Below are positions 9,734 to 18,185 of a stretch of DNA of 64,000 nucleotides, piece by piece. Location: contig JABJJW010000023.1 in the NCBI GenBank assembly GCA_018660685.1, positions 124,001 through 188,000 of the forward strand. Direction: 5' to 3'. The notes under the pieces were generated by a model. That model ran no database searches and was not told where the DNA came from. It was given only the letters and a program-made list of their open reading frames with translations. A program made the position numbers and the translations under genes. Numbering within the stretch: position 1 is the stretch's first letter; each line of letters starts with the position of its first letter. The DNA is from Flavobacteriales bacterium. Lineage in GTDB: Bacteria > Bacteroidota > Bacteroidia > Flavobacteriales_G > Salibacteraceae.

Positions 9734-12112
9734 ATGTTTGTAATGAAAAGAGACGGAAGAAGTGAAGCCGTCAAATTCGATAAGATAACCGCCCGAATCA
9801 AAAAACTCTGTTACGGATTACACCAGAGTGTTGATCCAGTCAAGATCTCGATGAAAGTCATCGAGGGGATTTATGATGGGGTCACGACAAGTGAATTGGA
9901 CAACCTTGCTGCCGAAACAGCTGCATCACTTACTACCTCTCACCCGGATTACGCTCTTCTTGCCTCAAGAATTGCCGTGTCTAACCTCCATAAGAACACT
10001 GAGAAGTCATTCTCAGCTACGATGGACGCAATGTTCACGTATGTCGACCCCAAAACGGGGAAAGACGCCCCATTAATTGCGGAATACGTTCACAAGATCA
10101 TCAGCGATAACGCAGAACAACTCGATAGTCATATCATTTACGATCGAGATTTCGGGTACGATTTCTTTGGTTTCAAAACTTTAGAGAGATCGTATTTACT
10201 TAAAATGAATAACCAAGTGGTTGAGCGTCCTCAGCACATGTTGATGCGCGTTGCTATTGGAATTCACAAAAACGATTTGGATTCAGCAATTGAAACCTAT
10301 GACCTAATGTCTCAGCGTTGGTTCACTCACGCTACACCAACATTATTCAATGCGGGCACACCAAAACCTCAAATGTCAAGCTGCTTTCTGCTCACCACGA
10401 AGGATGACAGCATAAGCGGAATATATGAGACGCTCTCTCAGTGCGCCAAAATCTCTCAATCTGCAGGTGGAATTGGGCTTTCCATCCATGATATCAGGGC
10501 AACTGGTTCGTACATCCGTGGCACTAACGGAACGAGCAATGGAATTGTTCCAATGCTTCGAGTATTTAATGACACTGCGAGATACGTGGATCAAGGTGGC
10601 GGAAAGCGGAAAGGTTCATTTGCAATCTACGTTGAGCCTTGGCACGCAGATATTTTTGACTTTCTCGACCTGAAGAAAAACCACGGAAAGGAAGAGCAGC
10701 GCGCTCGCGATTTATTCTATGCCCTTTGGGTGCCGGATCTTTTCATGAAACGTGTTGAAGAAGGCGGCGATTGGACTTTGATGTGTCCTGATGAATGTGC
10801 TGGCCTTGCAGATACGCATGGAAAGAAATTTGAAAAGCTATACCTACAATATGAGAAGGATGGCAAAGGCAAGAAAACAATTAAAGCACAAGACTTGTGG
10901 TTCAAAATCCTTGAATCTCAAATTGAGACTGGAACTCCTTACATGCTTTACAAGGACGCGGCAAATGCTAAGTCAAACCAACAAAACCTCGGCACGATAA
11001 AGAGCTCGAATCTGTGTACTGAGATTATTGAGTACACCGCTCCTGATGAAGTGGCTGTTTGCAATTTGGCTTCTATCGCGCTACCAATGTTCGTCAGTGA
11101 AGGCAAATTTGATTTCAATAAATTGTTTGAGATCACCTATGTAGCCACGAAAAATCTCAATAAGATCATTGATGGAAACTACTACCCAGTTCCTGAGGCT
11201 AAAAATTCAAACCTGAGGCACAGACCGATTGGGTTAGGTGTTCAGGGCTTGGCAGACGCATTCATATTAATGCGTTTCCCATTTGATAGCGAAGAGGCAC
11301 AATTGCTAAACCGTCAAATCTTTGAAACAATTTATTATGCCGCTCTAACCGCGTCAAAGGACGAGGCCAAAGAGCATGGTCACTACGAGACCTATCCGGG
11401 TTCACCACTGTCAAAAGGGACATTCCAACATGACATGTGGGGCGTAACTCCGACGGATCTTTGGGAATGGGATGTATTGAAAGGCGAAATCGAGAAATAT
11501 GGAACCCGTAATTCTTTGCTCCTTGCTCCGATGCCAACCGCATCTACATCTCAAATTCTAGGAAACAACGAGTGCATTGAACCATACACTTCAAACATTT
11601 ACACCAGAAGGACTCTTAGTGGTGAATTTGTCATCGTGAATAAGCATTTGATGCGGGACCTCGTAAAACTTGGTCTTTGGAATGAGACGTTGAAGAACAA
11701 GTTGATTGCAACCAATGGTTCGGTACAGGAAATTGACGAAATCCCTGATAATCTCAAGGAATTGTACAAGACAGCCTGGGAAATTAGTCAGCGTGTCATC
11801 ATTGACCAATCTGCTGACAGAGGTGCGTACATCGATCAAAGTCAGTCGTTGAACATTTTCATGGAAGACGCAAACTTTGCGAAGCTGACCTCCATGCACT
11901 TCTATGGTTGGAAAGCTGGATTGAAGACAGGGATGTACTATCTCCGAACGAAGGCAGCTAGAGACGCAATTCAATTCACGGTTGATAAGGAGAAGCTCGA
12001 AGAGCCAACTGAGCAGGCTGAAGAAACTGAAGTCGTAAGCGCTGAACAGCGTCAGGCGGAAATAGCATGTTCTCTAGACGATCCGGACGATTGCGAGATG
12101 TGTGGAAGTTAA
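9734..12112 (+). CDS. nrdA: Ribonucleoside-diphosphate reductase, alpha (catalytic) subunit, class Ia
   Basis: This 792-residue large subunit binds nucleotides and performs the thiyl-radical chemistry. An N-terminal ATP-cone (residues about 1-90, starting [17 protein letters not shown]) gives allosteric activity control. The catalytic barrel includes [20 protein letters not shown] and NLCTEI, and the glycyl-free class I active site. The C-terminal tail ends CEMCGS, the mobile cysteine pair that is re-reduced by thioredoxin or glutaredoxin. It lies directly downstream of nrdB and is closed by a strong terminator. The order nrdB-nrdA is the reverse of the E. coli operon. Confidence 0.97.
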   Translation: MFVMKRDGRSEAVKFDKITARIKKLCYGLHQSVDPVKISMKVIEGIYDGVTTSELDNLAAETAASLTTSHPDYALLASRIAVSNLHKNTEKSFSATMDAMFTYVDPKTGKDAPLIAEYVHKIISDNAEQLDSHIIYDRDFGYDFFGFKTLERSYLLKMNNQVVERPQHMLMRVAIGIHKNDLDSAIETYDLMSQRWFTHATPTLFNAGTPKPQMSSCFLLTTKDDSISGIYETLSQCAKISQSAGGIGLSIHDIRATGSYIRGTNGTSNGIVPMLRVFNDTARYVDQGGGKRKGSFAIYVEPWHADIFDFLDLKKNHGKEEQRARDLFYALWVPDLFMKRVEEGGDWTLMCPDECAGLADTHGKKFEKLYLQYEKDGKGKKTIKAQDLWFKILESQIETGTPYMLYKDAANAKSNQQNLGTIKSSNLCTEIIEYTAPDEVAVCNLASIALPMFVSEGKFDFNKLFEITYVATKNLNKIIDGNYYPVPEAKNSNLRHRPIGLGVQGLADAFILMRFPFDSEEAQLLNRQIFETIYYAALTASKDEAKEHGHYETYPGSPLSKGTFQHDMWGVTPTDLWEWDVLKGEIEKYGTRNSLLLAPMPTASTSQILGNNECIEPYTSNIYTRRTLSGEFVIVNKHLMRDLVKLGLWNETLKNKLIATNGSVQEIDEIPDNLKELYKTAWEISQRVIIDQSADRGAYIDQSQSLNIFMEDANFAKLTSMHFYGWKAGLKTGMYYLRTKAARDAIQFTVDKEKLEEPTEQAEETEVVSAEQRQAEIACSLDDPDDCEMCGS

Positions 12113-12128
12113 ACGTGGCCTGCCGGAA

Positions 12129-12168
12129 GGAACAAACCCCAGGTCTTAGACTTGGGTTTTTTTGTTCC
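12129..12168 (+). terminator. Terminator of the nrdBA operon
   Basis: The arms GGAACAAA and TTTGTTCC enclose a second stem CCCAGGTC/GACTTGGG with loop TTA and an internal T tract. It starts 17 bases after the nrdA stop. The long stem and T run make it convincing. Confidence 0.88.
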
Positions 12169-12275
12169 TTTTTCGGTGAATAATGAATGTTTTAATAGTC
12201 AAGAGCTAATAAATAATCGACCCAACCAAACCTTCAGACTATGAATCGCGTATTTTCGTAGCTACGGATTAAGCA

Positions 12276-15200
12276 ATGCCTATTAACGGACTTCGATTTC
12301 GATCACTCCAGCTGGTGACTGGAACTTTTTTGGTTATACTGTTATTGGCTCTACCTCAACAACTTAGTGCTCAAAGTACTATCACCAACACCTATAGTTA
12401 CACCGGCGCTGTCCAAACTTTTGTTGTACCAATCACGGTTGATTCAATCACGGTTGATGCCATTGGGGCTTCAGGTGGAAATGGAGAAAATGGGGCTTTT
12501 GGAGGTTTAGGGGGTCGAGTACAATCCACGATACCTGTAACTCCTGGCGAAACACTTTACATTTATGTAGGCCAGCAAGGAACAACATGCGGAACATGCA
12601 ATTCATCTTCGATATTTAATGGCGGTGGAGGCACCTCCTCAAACCTATCTCAAGAACCTGGCGCTGGTGGTGGGGCTACTGACATCCGAAGTGGAGGTAC
12701 AGGTTTTGCCAACCGAATTTTAGTCGCTGGTGCTGGCGGTGGTGGTGGATTCACAGGAACTTTCAGCAACGGTGGTGCTGGAGGCAGTCTTACTGGAGCA
12801 AATGGGTCTCAGTGGAGCTCATATCCAGCTGGAACAGGAGGAACTCAATCTGCCGGAGGAACCGGAGGTGATGGCTCGCCTTGGGGTCAGCCTAGCGGCG
12901 GCAACGGCGCCTTCGGTCTTGGAGGAGCGGGCCAAGGCTGGACCGGCGGCGGCGGCGGCGGCGGTGGTGGCTATTACGGCGGCGGCGGCGGACTTATTTC
13001 CGGCGGTGGCGGTGGTAGTAGTTATATACTGCCCGGGGCCTCAAATATCATTCACACCCAGGGTTATCAATCAGGGAATGGATCAGCCAGTATTACTTAT
13101 ACAACGTACTGCACTCCTATATATACTTACGCTCTGCCATATTCATGTAGTGATGGTGACATCATCAATAACTTTAGCACAACTGGCGGCACTACTAATA
13201 TCACAAACAATGGTACTGGGTGTAGCGTAAATGGATTCGGGAACTACACAAACTTGGTTCACACGGAAGGACAGGGTGAAAGCGTGTCGTTTTCAATTCA
13301 ATCAGGTCTCTCATGGGCCAATGGGTTTGCAATTTGGGTAGATTGGAACAATAATTACACATTTGAATCAACTGAACTAATGTGGAGTAGTGGTTCGGCG
13401 AGCACTTCTACATTCAATGGAAGTTTCACAATCCCCTTTGGGACTCCAATTTCTTCGTATCGCATGAGAATACGAAGTGCCTATAATACAGTACCAACGG
13501 ACCCTTGCTCTTCTTATACATATGGTGAAACTGAAGAATACACAATTGCTGTAGAGTCGCCATACTGTACCCCGACAATATCCAATGGATGTGCACTCGG
13601 AGACTACATTAACAACTTCAGCACTAGCGGTGGAGGAACGAACATTACAAATAATGGTTCAGGATGCAACGGCAGCCCCGTAGGCGACTACACCTCTCTG
13701 ATTCATACTTCGAGCCCAGGAGAATCTGTTGGCGTGAGCGTTCAATCAGGTCCAACTTATGCACAGGGCTTTAGGATATACGTTGACTGGAATAAAGACG
13801 GCGTGTACGCTTCAACTGAAGAAGTTTGGAATAGTGGCACGTGGGGCCTAGGTGCATTTACTGGTTCATTCGACGTACCATGCTCCGCTGACACTGGCAC
13901 AACCTATATGCGGGTAATTTGTAATTATATTGCTCTTCCCCCTTCGGCCTGTGGATCACAGACATATGGAGAAGCCGAAGATTATACCTTCGAACTTGCC
14001 TGGGACACGACACCTCCAATCGCCGACGGTCACGATATTACCGTGGCGCTTGACGCAACTGGCTCAGTCACGGTTTCTGCAGATTCTCTTGATAGCGCAA
14101 GTGTTGACAATTGTGGGTTAGACTTTTCCCTCAGTGACTCGATTTTCAACTGTGCGGATACTGGCGATAATAACATCTGGTTTTACGCGACAGATGCCGG
14201 TGGTAATGTTGATAGCGATCTAGTAGTGATTACCGTCCTTGATACATCTCCCCCAACTGTGATTACACAGAACATTTTTGTTCAATTAGCGGCGAGTGGG
14301 TCGGTCACGATTGACACCTCAGATGTCAACAATAGTTCATTCGATAACTGTGCAATTGCAAGTATGCAAATTGACTTTGACTCATTCACGTGCGCAGATG
14401 TTGATTCAACCCATTTAGTAATTCTCACTGTCTTTGATGTTTCCGGCAATTCTGATACCGCTCATGCTTACGTCACGGTTACAGACATTCTTCCTCCAAC
14501 TGTTGTCACCCAAAATGATACAGTATACCTAGATAGTAGTGGTGATGGTTCGATTACTGTTGCCATGATCGATAATGGGACGTTTGACAACTGCACGGTC
14601 GACTCGATGTACTTGGATGTTACGTCCTTCGATTGTTCAGATACTGCAGCGCCAAACACGATATACTTATATGCGGAAGATGTTTCTGGGAATGTTGATT
14701 CTGCAATGTCAATCATCACTGTTTTTGACACCACAAGACCAATAGTGCTGGTTCAAAGTATTACAGTCTATCTGGACTCGTTCGGAAATACTTCAATTGT
14801 TCCGGGTGGTCTTGACAATGGATCATCTGATAACTGCACAATTGACTCGACATGGTTAAGCATGTATGATTTTGATTGTGGTCATGCGCCAGATAGCCAT
14901 TGGGTGGCAATGTTTGTTCGAGATATTAGTGGAAACTTACATCAGGGCTCTGCTTACGTAACTGTTTTAGACACAGTTGCACCACAACCAATAATTCAAA
15001 ATCTTACAATCTATTTAGATAGCACAGGTGAGGCTGTAATTGATGTTGACTCGGTGAATCTTGCCACTTGGGATAGCTGTGGGCTTAATATAATGTATTT
15101 GAGTCAAGACACTTTTAACTGCATTGACGTAGGTTCGAACAATGTCACTTTCTACGCAGAAGACGTACACGGGAACATCGATTCGGCTATTAGCACTATT

Positions 15201-17186
15201 CAAGTCAATGACACTATTGCGCCGGTAATCGTTATTGTTGATACTCAATTTATCTACCTAGACTCTTTCGGATTTGCCACGACAACAGCGGACTCGGTGG
15301 ATATTAGCACTTCTGACGCTTGCGGGATTGATACGATTTCAATTGACACAAGTTCATTCGACTGTGCTAATCATGGTGACACATTAAACGTGTTGTTTAC
15401 GGCGACTGATGAAAACGGAAATACAAGCTACGATTCTTTGATCCTGGTTATTGAAGACACATTAGCGCCTTACATCTTTGCTCATTCAGACACGGTATAC
15501 CTCGACTCCAGTGGTCAATTCGTAATGTACGCTGCCTCACTTGATGACAGCACCCATGACAACTGCACCTTGGATACGATCTATTTGAGCGACACCCTTT
15601 ACACCTGCTCTACTGTAGACTCTGCGATTGACATCATATTCAATGCTGAGGACATCTTCGGAAATCAATCTACAGACACGCTTCAAGTTGCGGTAATGGA
15701 CACAATCCATCCGATCATCACGTGCAATGACAGCATAATAGTTCTGAATGATTCAGGCGATTGTGTTGCTATCGTTGACTATAGTTGGCCAACCGCTTGG
15801 GACAATTGCTCCATAGATTCAATAATACAGATTGACACTACAGGACTTGATAGTGGAAGCTTCTTCCCTCTTGGATTTACCCAGCTGACTTACGTCGCAT
15901 ACGATCAATCATTGAATACAGACACCTGCAGCTTCATAATTGAAGTTCAAGATTGGGAAGCGCCTCAGTTGTTTTGCCAAAACGACACAACTATTTGTGA
16001 CAGCATATTCACATACAGCCTACCCATCTTCATTGACAATTGTACTTACCATACCGTCGTACTCGATTCCGGAATTGCTTCAGGGGGATTCTATCCTGTT
16101 GGTTTAACTATCAACCGGTTCATCGTTACAGATATTTATGGCAATGCAGATACATGCCAGTTCGAGGTGTTTAGGTATGACTATCCGGATACAGCCCTTG
16201 CTGGAATCGATCAAGAAAAATGTGAAGAATACGATGGCACGATGGCCGCAAATAACCCGGCAATTGGATTTGGGTTTTGGACGGCACTGTCAGGAAATAT
16301 CACATTTACGGATAGCACATCAAGCAACACTGCGTACGATGGTCTAGAGATAGGAATTACACAATTCGAATGGCGAATAGAAAATGGTGTCTGTCCTGTA
16401 CTTTATGACACCATGGAAGTTGAGGTTTACTTAAACCCTATTGCAGACGCAGGAGACGATGTAATTGTGTGTGATAGTTTAGGCGCAGAAATTGCTGCGA
16501 ATCTTGGTTCAATCGGCATTGGAACTTGGCTGAATCCAGGAGATGGAACTACCCTGGCCGATACAAATGAAGCAACAACTCAGATAGACGGATTACAACT
16601 CGGGACCTACTCATACCGATGGATGGTTATCAATGGCGTATGTCCGCCAAGCTATGACGATGTAACGGTCGACGTTGTCCCGTTTCCAGTGGTTGAAACG
16701 CTACTTGACACAACCTTCATTTTCGCTCCTTCGAGCGTGGAAGTGGAAGCGACAAGCGATCTAGATGTAATCTTCGAATGGTGGCCGAATATTGGGCTTA
16801 CGAATGGTGATCAAGCCGTTGCAACGGTTGAGCCTGCAACGACCACTACTTATTATATTAATGGTACCACGGCAGATGGTTGTAAAACAACAGACACCAT
16901 CTTGGTGGAAGTTAATGAAGGGTTGAAACTGCCTACCGCATTCACACCGGATGGTGACCGATTCAACGACGTGTGGAACCTGAAAGAACTTGCCAACTAT
17001 CCTGATTGCGCTGTAAAAATTTATAACCGTTGGGGAAATGAGATGTTCGCTTCCAAAGGATACCAAATCCCATGGGACGGAACATTCAATGGAAAAGATT
17101 TACCTAGTGGTAGCTATTTCTTCGTAGTGGAACTCGGTGTCCCTGAGGTTCCGCCGATTACAGGGTCAATAACGATCATCCGATGA
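12276..17186 (+). CDS. Giant secreted adhesin-like protein with type B T9SS sorting domain
   Basis: This 1636-residue exported protein has a signal peptide ending LSAQS. A glycine-rich segment follows (about residues 70-265), then two GEVED-type domains (about 285-430 and 430-575, each with VDWN and YGE.E-Y-T motifs). Next come nine HYR/Ig-like modules of about 80 residues, each opening with D-x-x-x-P and holding a pair of cysteines. Two PKD-like modules follow. The C-terminus (LPTAFTPDGDRFNDVWNL, then YNRWGN) is the gliding-motility/type B sorting domain that sends proteins through the type IX system. It overlaps the next gene by four bases (ATGA), and that gene encodes an SprF-like protein, the known partner type for type B cargo. 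It is probably a surface adhesin; the ligand is unknown. Confidence 0.93.
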   Translation: MPINGLRFRSLQLVTGTFLVILLLALPQQLSAQSTITNTYSYTGAVQTFVVPITVDSITVDAIGASGGNGENGAFGGLGGRVQSTIPVTPGETLYIYVGQQGTTCGTCNSSSIFNGGGGTSSNLSQEPGAGGGATDIRSGGTGFANRILVAGAGGGGGFTGTFSNGGAGGSLTGANGSQWSSYPAGTGGTQSAGGTGGDGSPWGQPSGGNGAFGLGGAGQGWTGGGGGGGGGYYGGGGGLISGGGGGSSYILPGASNIIHTQGYQSGNGSASITYTTYCTPIYTYALPYSCSDGDIINNFSTTGGTTNITNNGTGCSVNGFGNYTNLVHTEGQGESVSFSIQSGLSWANGFAIWVDWNNNYTFESTELMWSSGSASTSTFNGSFTIPFGTPISSYRMRIRSAYNTVPTDPCSSYTYGETEEYTIAVESPYCTPTISNGCALGDYINNFSTSGGGTNITNNGSGCNGSPVGDYTSLIHTSSPGESVGVSVQSGPTYAQGFRIYVDWNKDGVYASTEEVWNSGTWGLGAFTGSFDVPCSADTGTTYMRVICNYIALPPSACGSQTYGEAEDYTFELAWDTTPPIADGHDITVALDATGSVTVSADSLDSASVDNCGLDFSLSDSIFNCADTGDNNIWFYATDAGGNVDSDLVVITVLDTSPPTVITQNIFVQLAASGSVTIDTSDVNNSSFDNCAIASMQIDFDSFTCADVDSTHLVILTVFDVSGNSDTAHAYVTVTDILPPTVVTQNDTVYLDSSGDGSITVAMIDNGTFDNCTVDSMYLDVTSFDCSDTAAPNTIYLYAEDVSGNVDSAMSIITVFDTTRPIVLVQSITVYLDSFGNTSIVPGGLDNGSSDNCTIDSTWLSMYDFDCGHAPDSHWVAMFVRDISGNLHQGSAYVTVLDTVAPQPIIQNLTIYLDSTGEAVIDVDSVNLATWDSCGLNIMYLSQDTFNCIDVGSNNVTFYAEDVHGNIDSAISTIQVNDTIAPVIVIVDTQFIYLDSFGFATTTADSVDISTSDACGIDTISIDTSSFDCANHGDTLNVLFTATDENGNTSYDSLILVIEDTLAPYIFAHSDTVYLDSSGQFVMYAASLDDSTHDNCTLDTIYLSDTLYTCSTVDSAIDIIFNAEDIFGNQSTDTLQVAVMDTIHPIITCNDSIIVLNDSGDCVAIVDYSWPTAWDNCSIDSIIQIDTTGLDSGSFFPLGFTQLTYVAYDQSLNTDTCSFIIEVQDWEAPQLFCQNDTTICDSIFTYSLPIFIDNCTYHTVVLDSGIASGGFYPVGLTINRFIVTDIYGNADTCQFEVFRYDYPDTALAGIDQEKCEEYDGTMAANNPAIGFGFWTALSGNITFTDSTSSNTAYDGLEIGITQFEWRIENGVCPVLYDTMEVEVYLNPIADAGDDVIVCDSLGAEIAANLGSIGIGTWLNPGDGTTLADTNEATTQIDGLQLGTYSYRWMVINGVCPPSYDDVTVDVVPFPVVETLLDTTFIFAPSSVEVEATSDLDVIFEWWPNIGLTNGDQAVATVEPATTTTYYINGTTADGCKTTDTILVEVNEGLKLPTAFTPDGDRFNDVWNLKELANYPDCAVKIYNRWGNEMFASKGYQIPWDGTFNGKDLPSGSYFFVVELGVPEVPPITGSITIIR
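12944..13014 (+). repeat. GGC/GGT triplet-repeat tract inside the adhesin gene
   Basis: Two runs of GGC/GGT triplets (12944-12970 and 12977-12991), with a third cluster at 13001-13015, encode polyglycine linkers interrupted by YY and LIS. Base composition here is far more GC-rich than in the flanking sequence. Triplet slippage would add or remove glycines without shifting the frame. Confidence 0.7.
14004..16180 (+). repeat. Array of nine HYR/Ig-like modules in the adhesin gene
   Basis: Starting at codon 577, modules of roughly 80 residues begin DTTPP, DTSPP, DILPP, DTTRP, DTVAP, DTIAP, DTLAP, DTIHP and DWEAP. Most contain a D-N/S-C and a second cysteine about 20-25 residues later, plus a closing D-x-x-G-N. 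They are diverged at DNA level, so this is an old expansion and not recent slippage. Confidence 0.8.
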
Positions 17187-18178
17187 AAAATATAAGACAC
17201 ATACTCGTTCTGGTTGTGCTGGTCTTTTTCGGTTATCAGCAGGCTAAGTCTCAGCAGATCTATCAGTTTAGCCAGTACTTACAGAATTTGTACTTGCTCA
17301 ACACGGCCTCTGGTGGAATTCACAACTACACTGAGGTGAATCTGTCTTATCGAAATCAGTGGGTTGGAATTACCAATAGCCCAACGACCTTCTATGTAAG
17401 TGCTAATGCTCCAATTGGAAGTCGAGTTGACGTGAAGCCAATAAGCTCATCGGTTAGGATAAGCAACGTTGAGTCTTACAATTCCATCGTTCGCAAATCT
17501 TACCACGACATAGGAGGCTATATTGCACGAGATGGCTATGGACCATACGCACAAACCATGGGCGCGCTTTCATACGCATTTCACCTTCCGGTAGCCAAAG
17601 AGATTGACCTGAGCTTCTCGCCAAGCATTGGCTTCAGCTCTGTCGTGTTTGATGCTACTAAAGCAGAAGTAGAATACGCTGGCGATCCAACGTACATCAA
17701 CTACATCGGCACAAGAGATCAGAGTTCTCAAATGGACATTAACGTCGCATTTTGGCTCGAACATCCCAAGTTTTTCTTTGGCTATTCATCAGATCAACTC
17801 ATACAGGAGCGACTAAAGCTGAGCAATCAAGTCACCTTCGAGGACATTAAAGCTCATCACAACATAATTGGAGGTTATCATTTTAAGCTCGTAAACTACA
17901 TGGAACTGACTCCCAGCATATTGGTTAAATACGTTGACCAAGCCCCACTGTCGTTCGATTTAAACCTCAGATTGGACATGCGAGAAATGTATTGGGTCGG
18001 TCTTTCTTACCGTAATTCTAACTCGCTTGTTGGAATGATCGGGCTGCATTTATCAAACACACTTAGATTTGGATACGCTTTTGACCTTTCTTTGTCGACG
18101 ATCCAAACGAATAATATTGGAAGTCACGAAGTCATGCTTGGATTGAACTTGTTCAATAAAGAGAAAGCAGTCTTTTAA
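17183..18178 (+). CDS. PorP/SprF family type IX secretion-associated outer membrane protein
   Basis: This 331-residue protein has a signal peptide ending KSQQ and the family opening IYQFSQYLQNLYLLNTAS, followed by a predicted 14-strand-type barrel. PorP/SprF proteins assist secretion or surface attachment of type B T9SS cargo; in Flavobacterium johnsoniae SprF is required for SprB. The start overlaps the stop of the adhesin gene (ATGA at 17183), so translation is likely coupled and this is probably its dedicated partner. The OmpA-family gene starts eight bases downstream. Confidence 0.93.
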   Translation: MKNIRHILVLVVLVFFGYQQAKSQQIYQFSQYLQNLYLLNTASGGIHNYTEVNLSYRNQWVGITNSPTTFYVSANAPIGSRVDVKPISSSVRISNVESYNSIVRKSYHDIGGYIARDGYGPYAQTMGALSYAFHLPVAKEIDLSFSPSIGFSSVVFDATKAEVEYAGDPTYINYIGTRDQSSQMDINVAFWLEHPKFFFGYSSDQLIQERLKLSNQVTFEDIKAHHNIIGGYHFKLVNYMELTPSILVKYVDQAPLSFDLNLRLDMREMYWVGLSYRNSNSLVGMIGLHLSNTLRFGYAFDLSLSTIQTNNIGSHEVMLGLNLFNKEKAVF

Positions 18179-18185
18179 TGTCTAG

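Noticed and set aside
12276-16180. Reading the HYR modules as a recent DNA-level tandem duplication
   Set aside because: The modules share protein patterns but differ widely in nucleotide sequence, so they are old.
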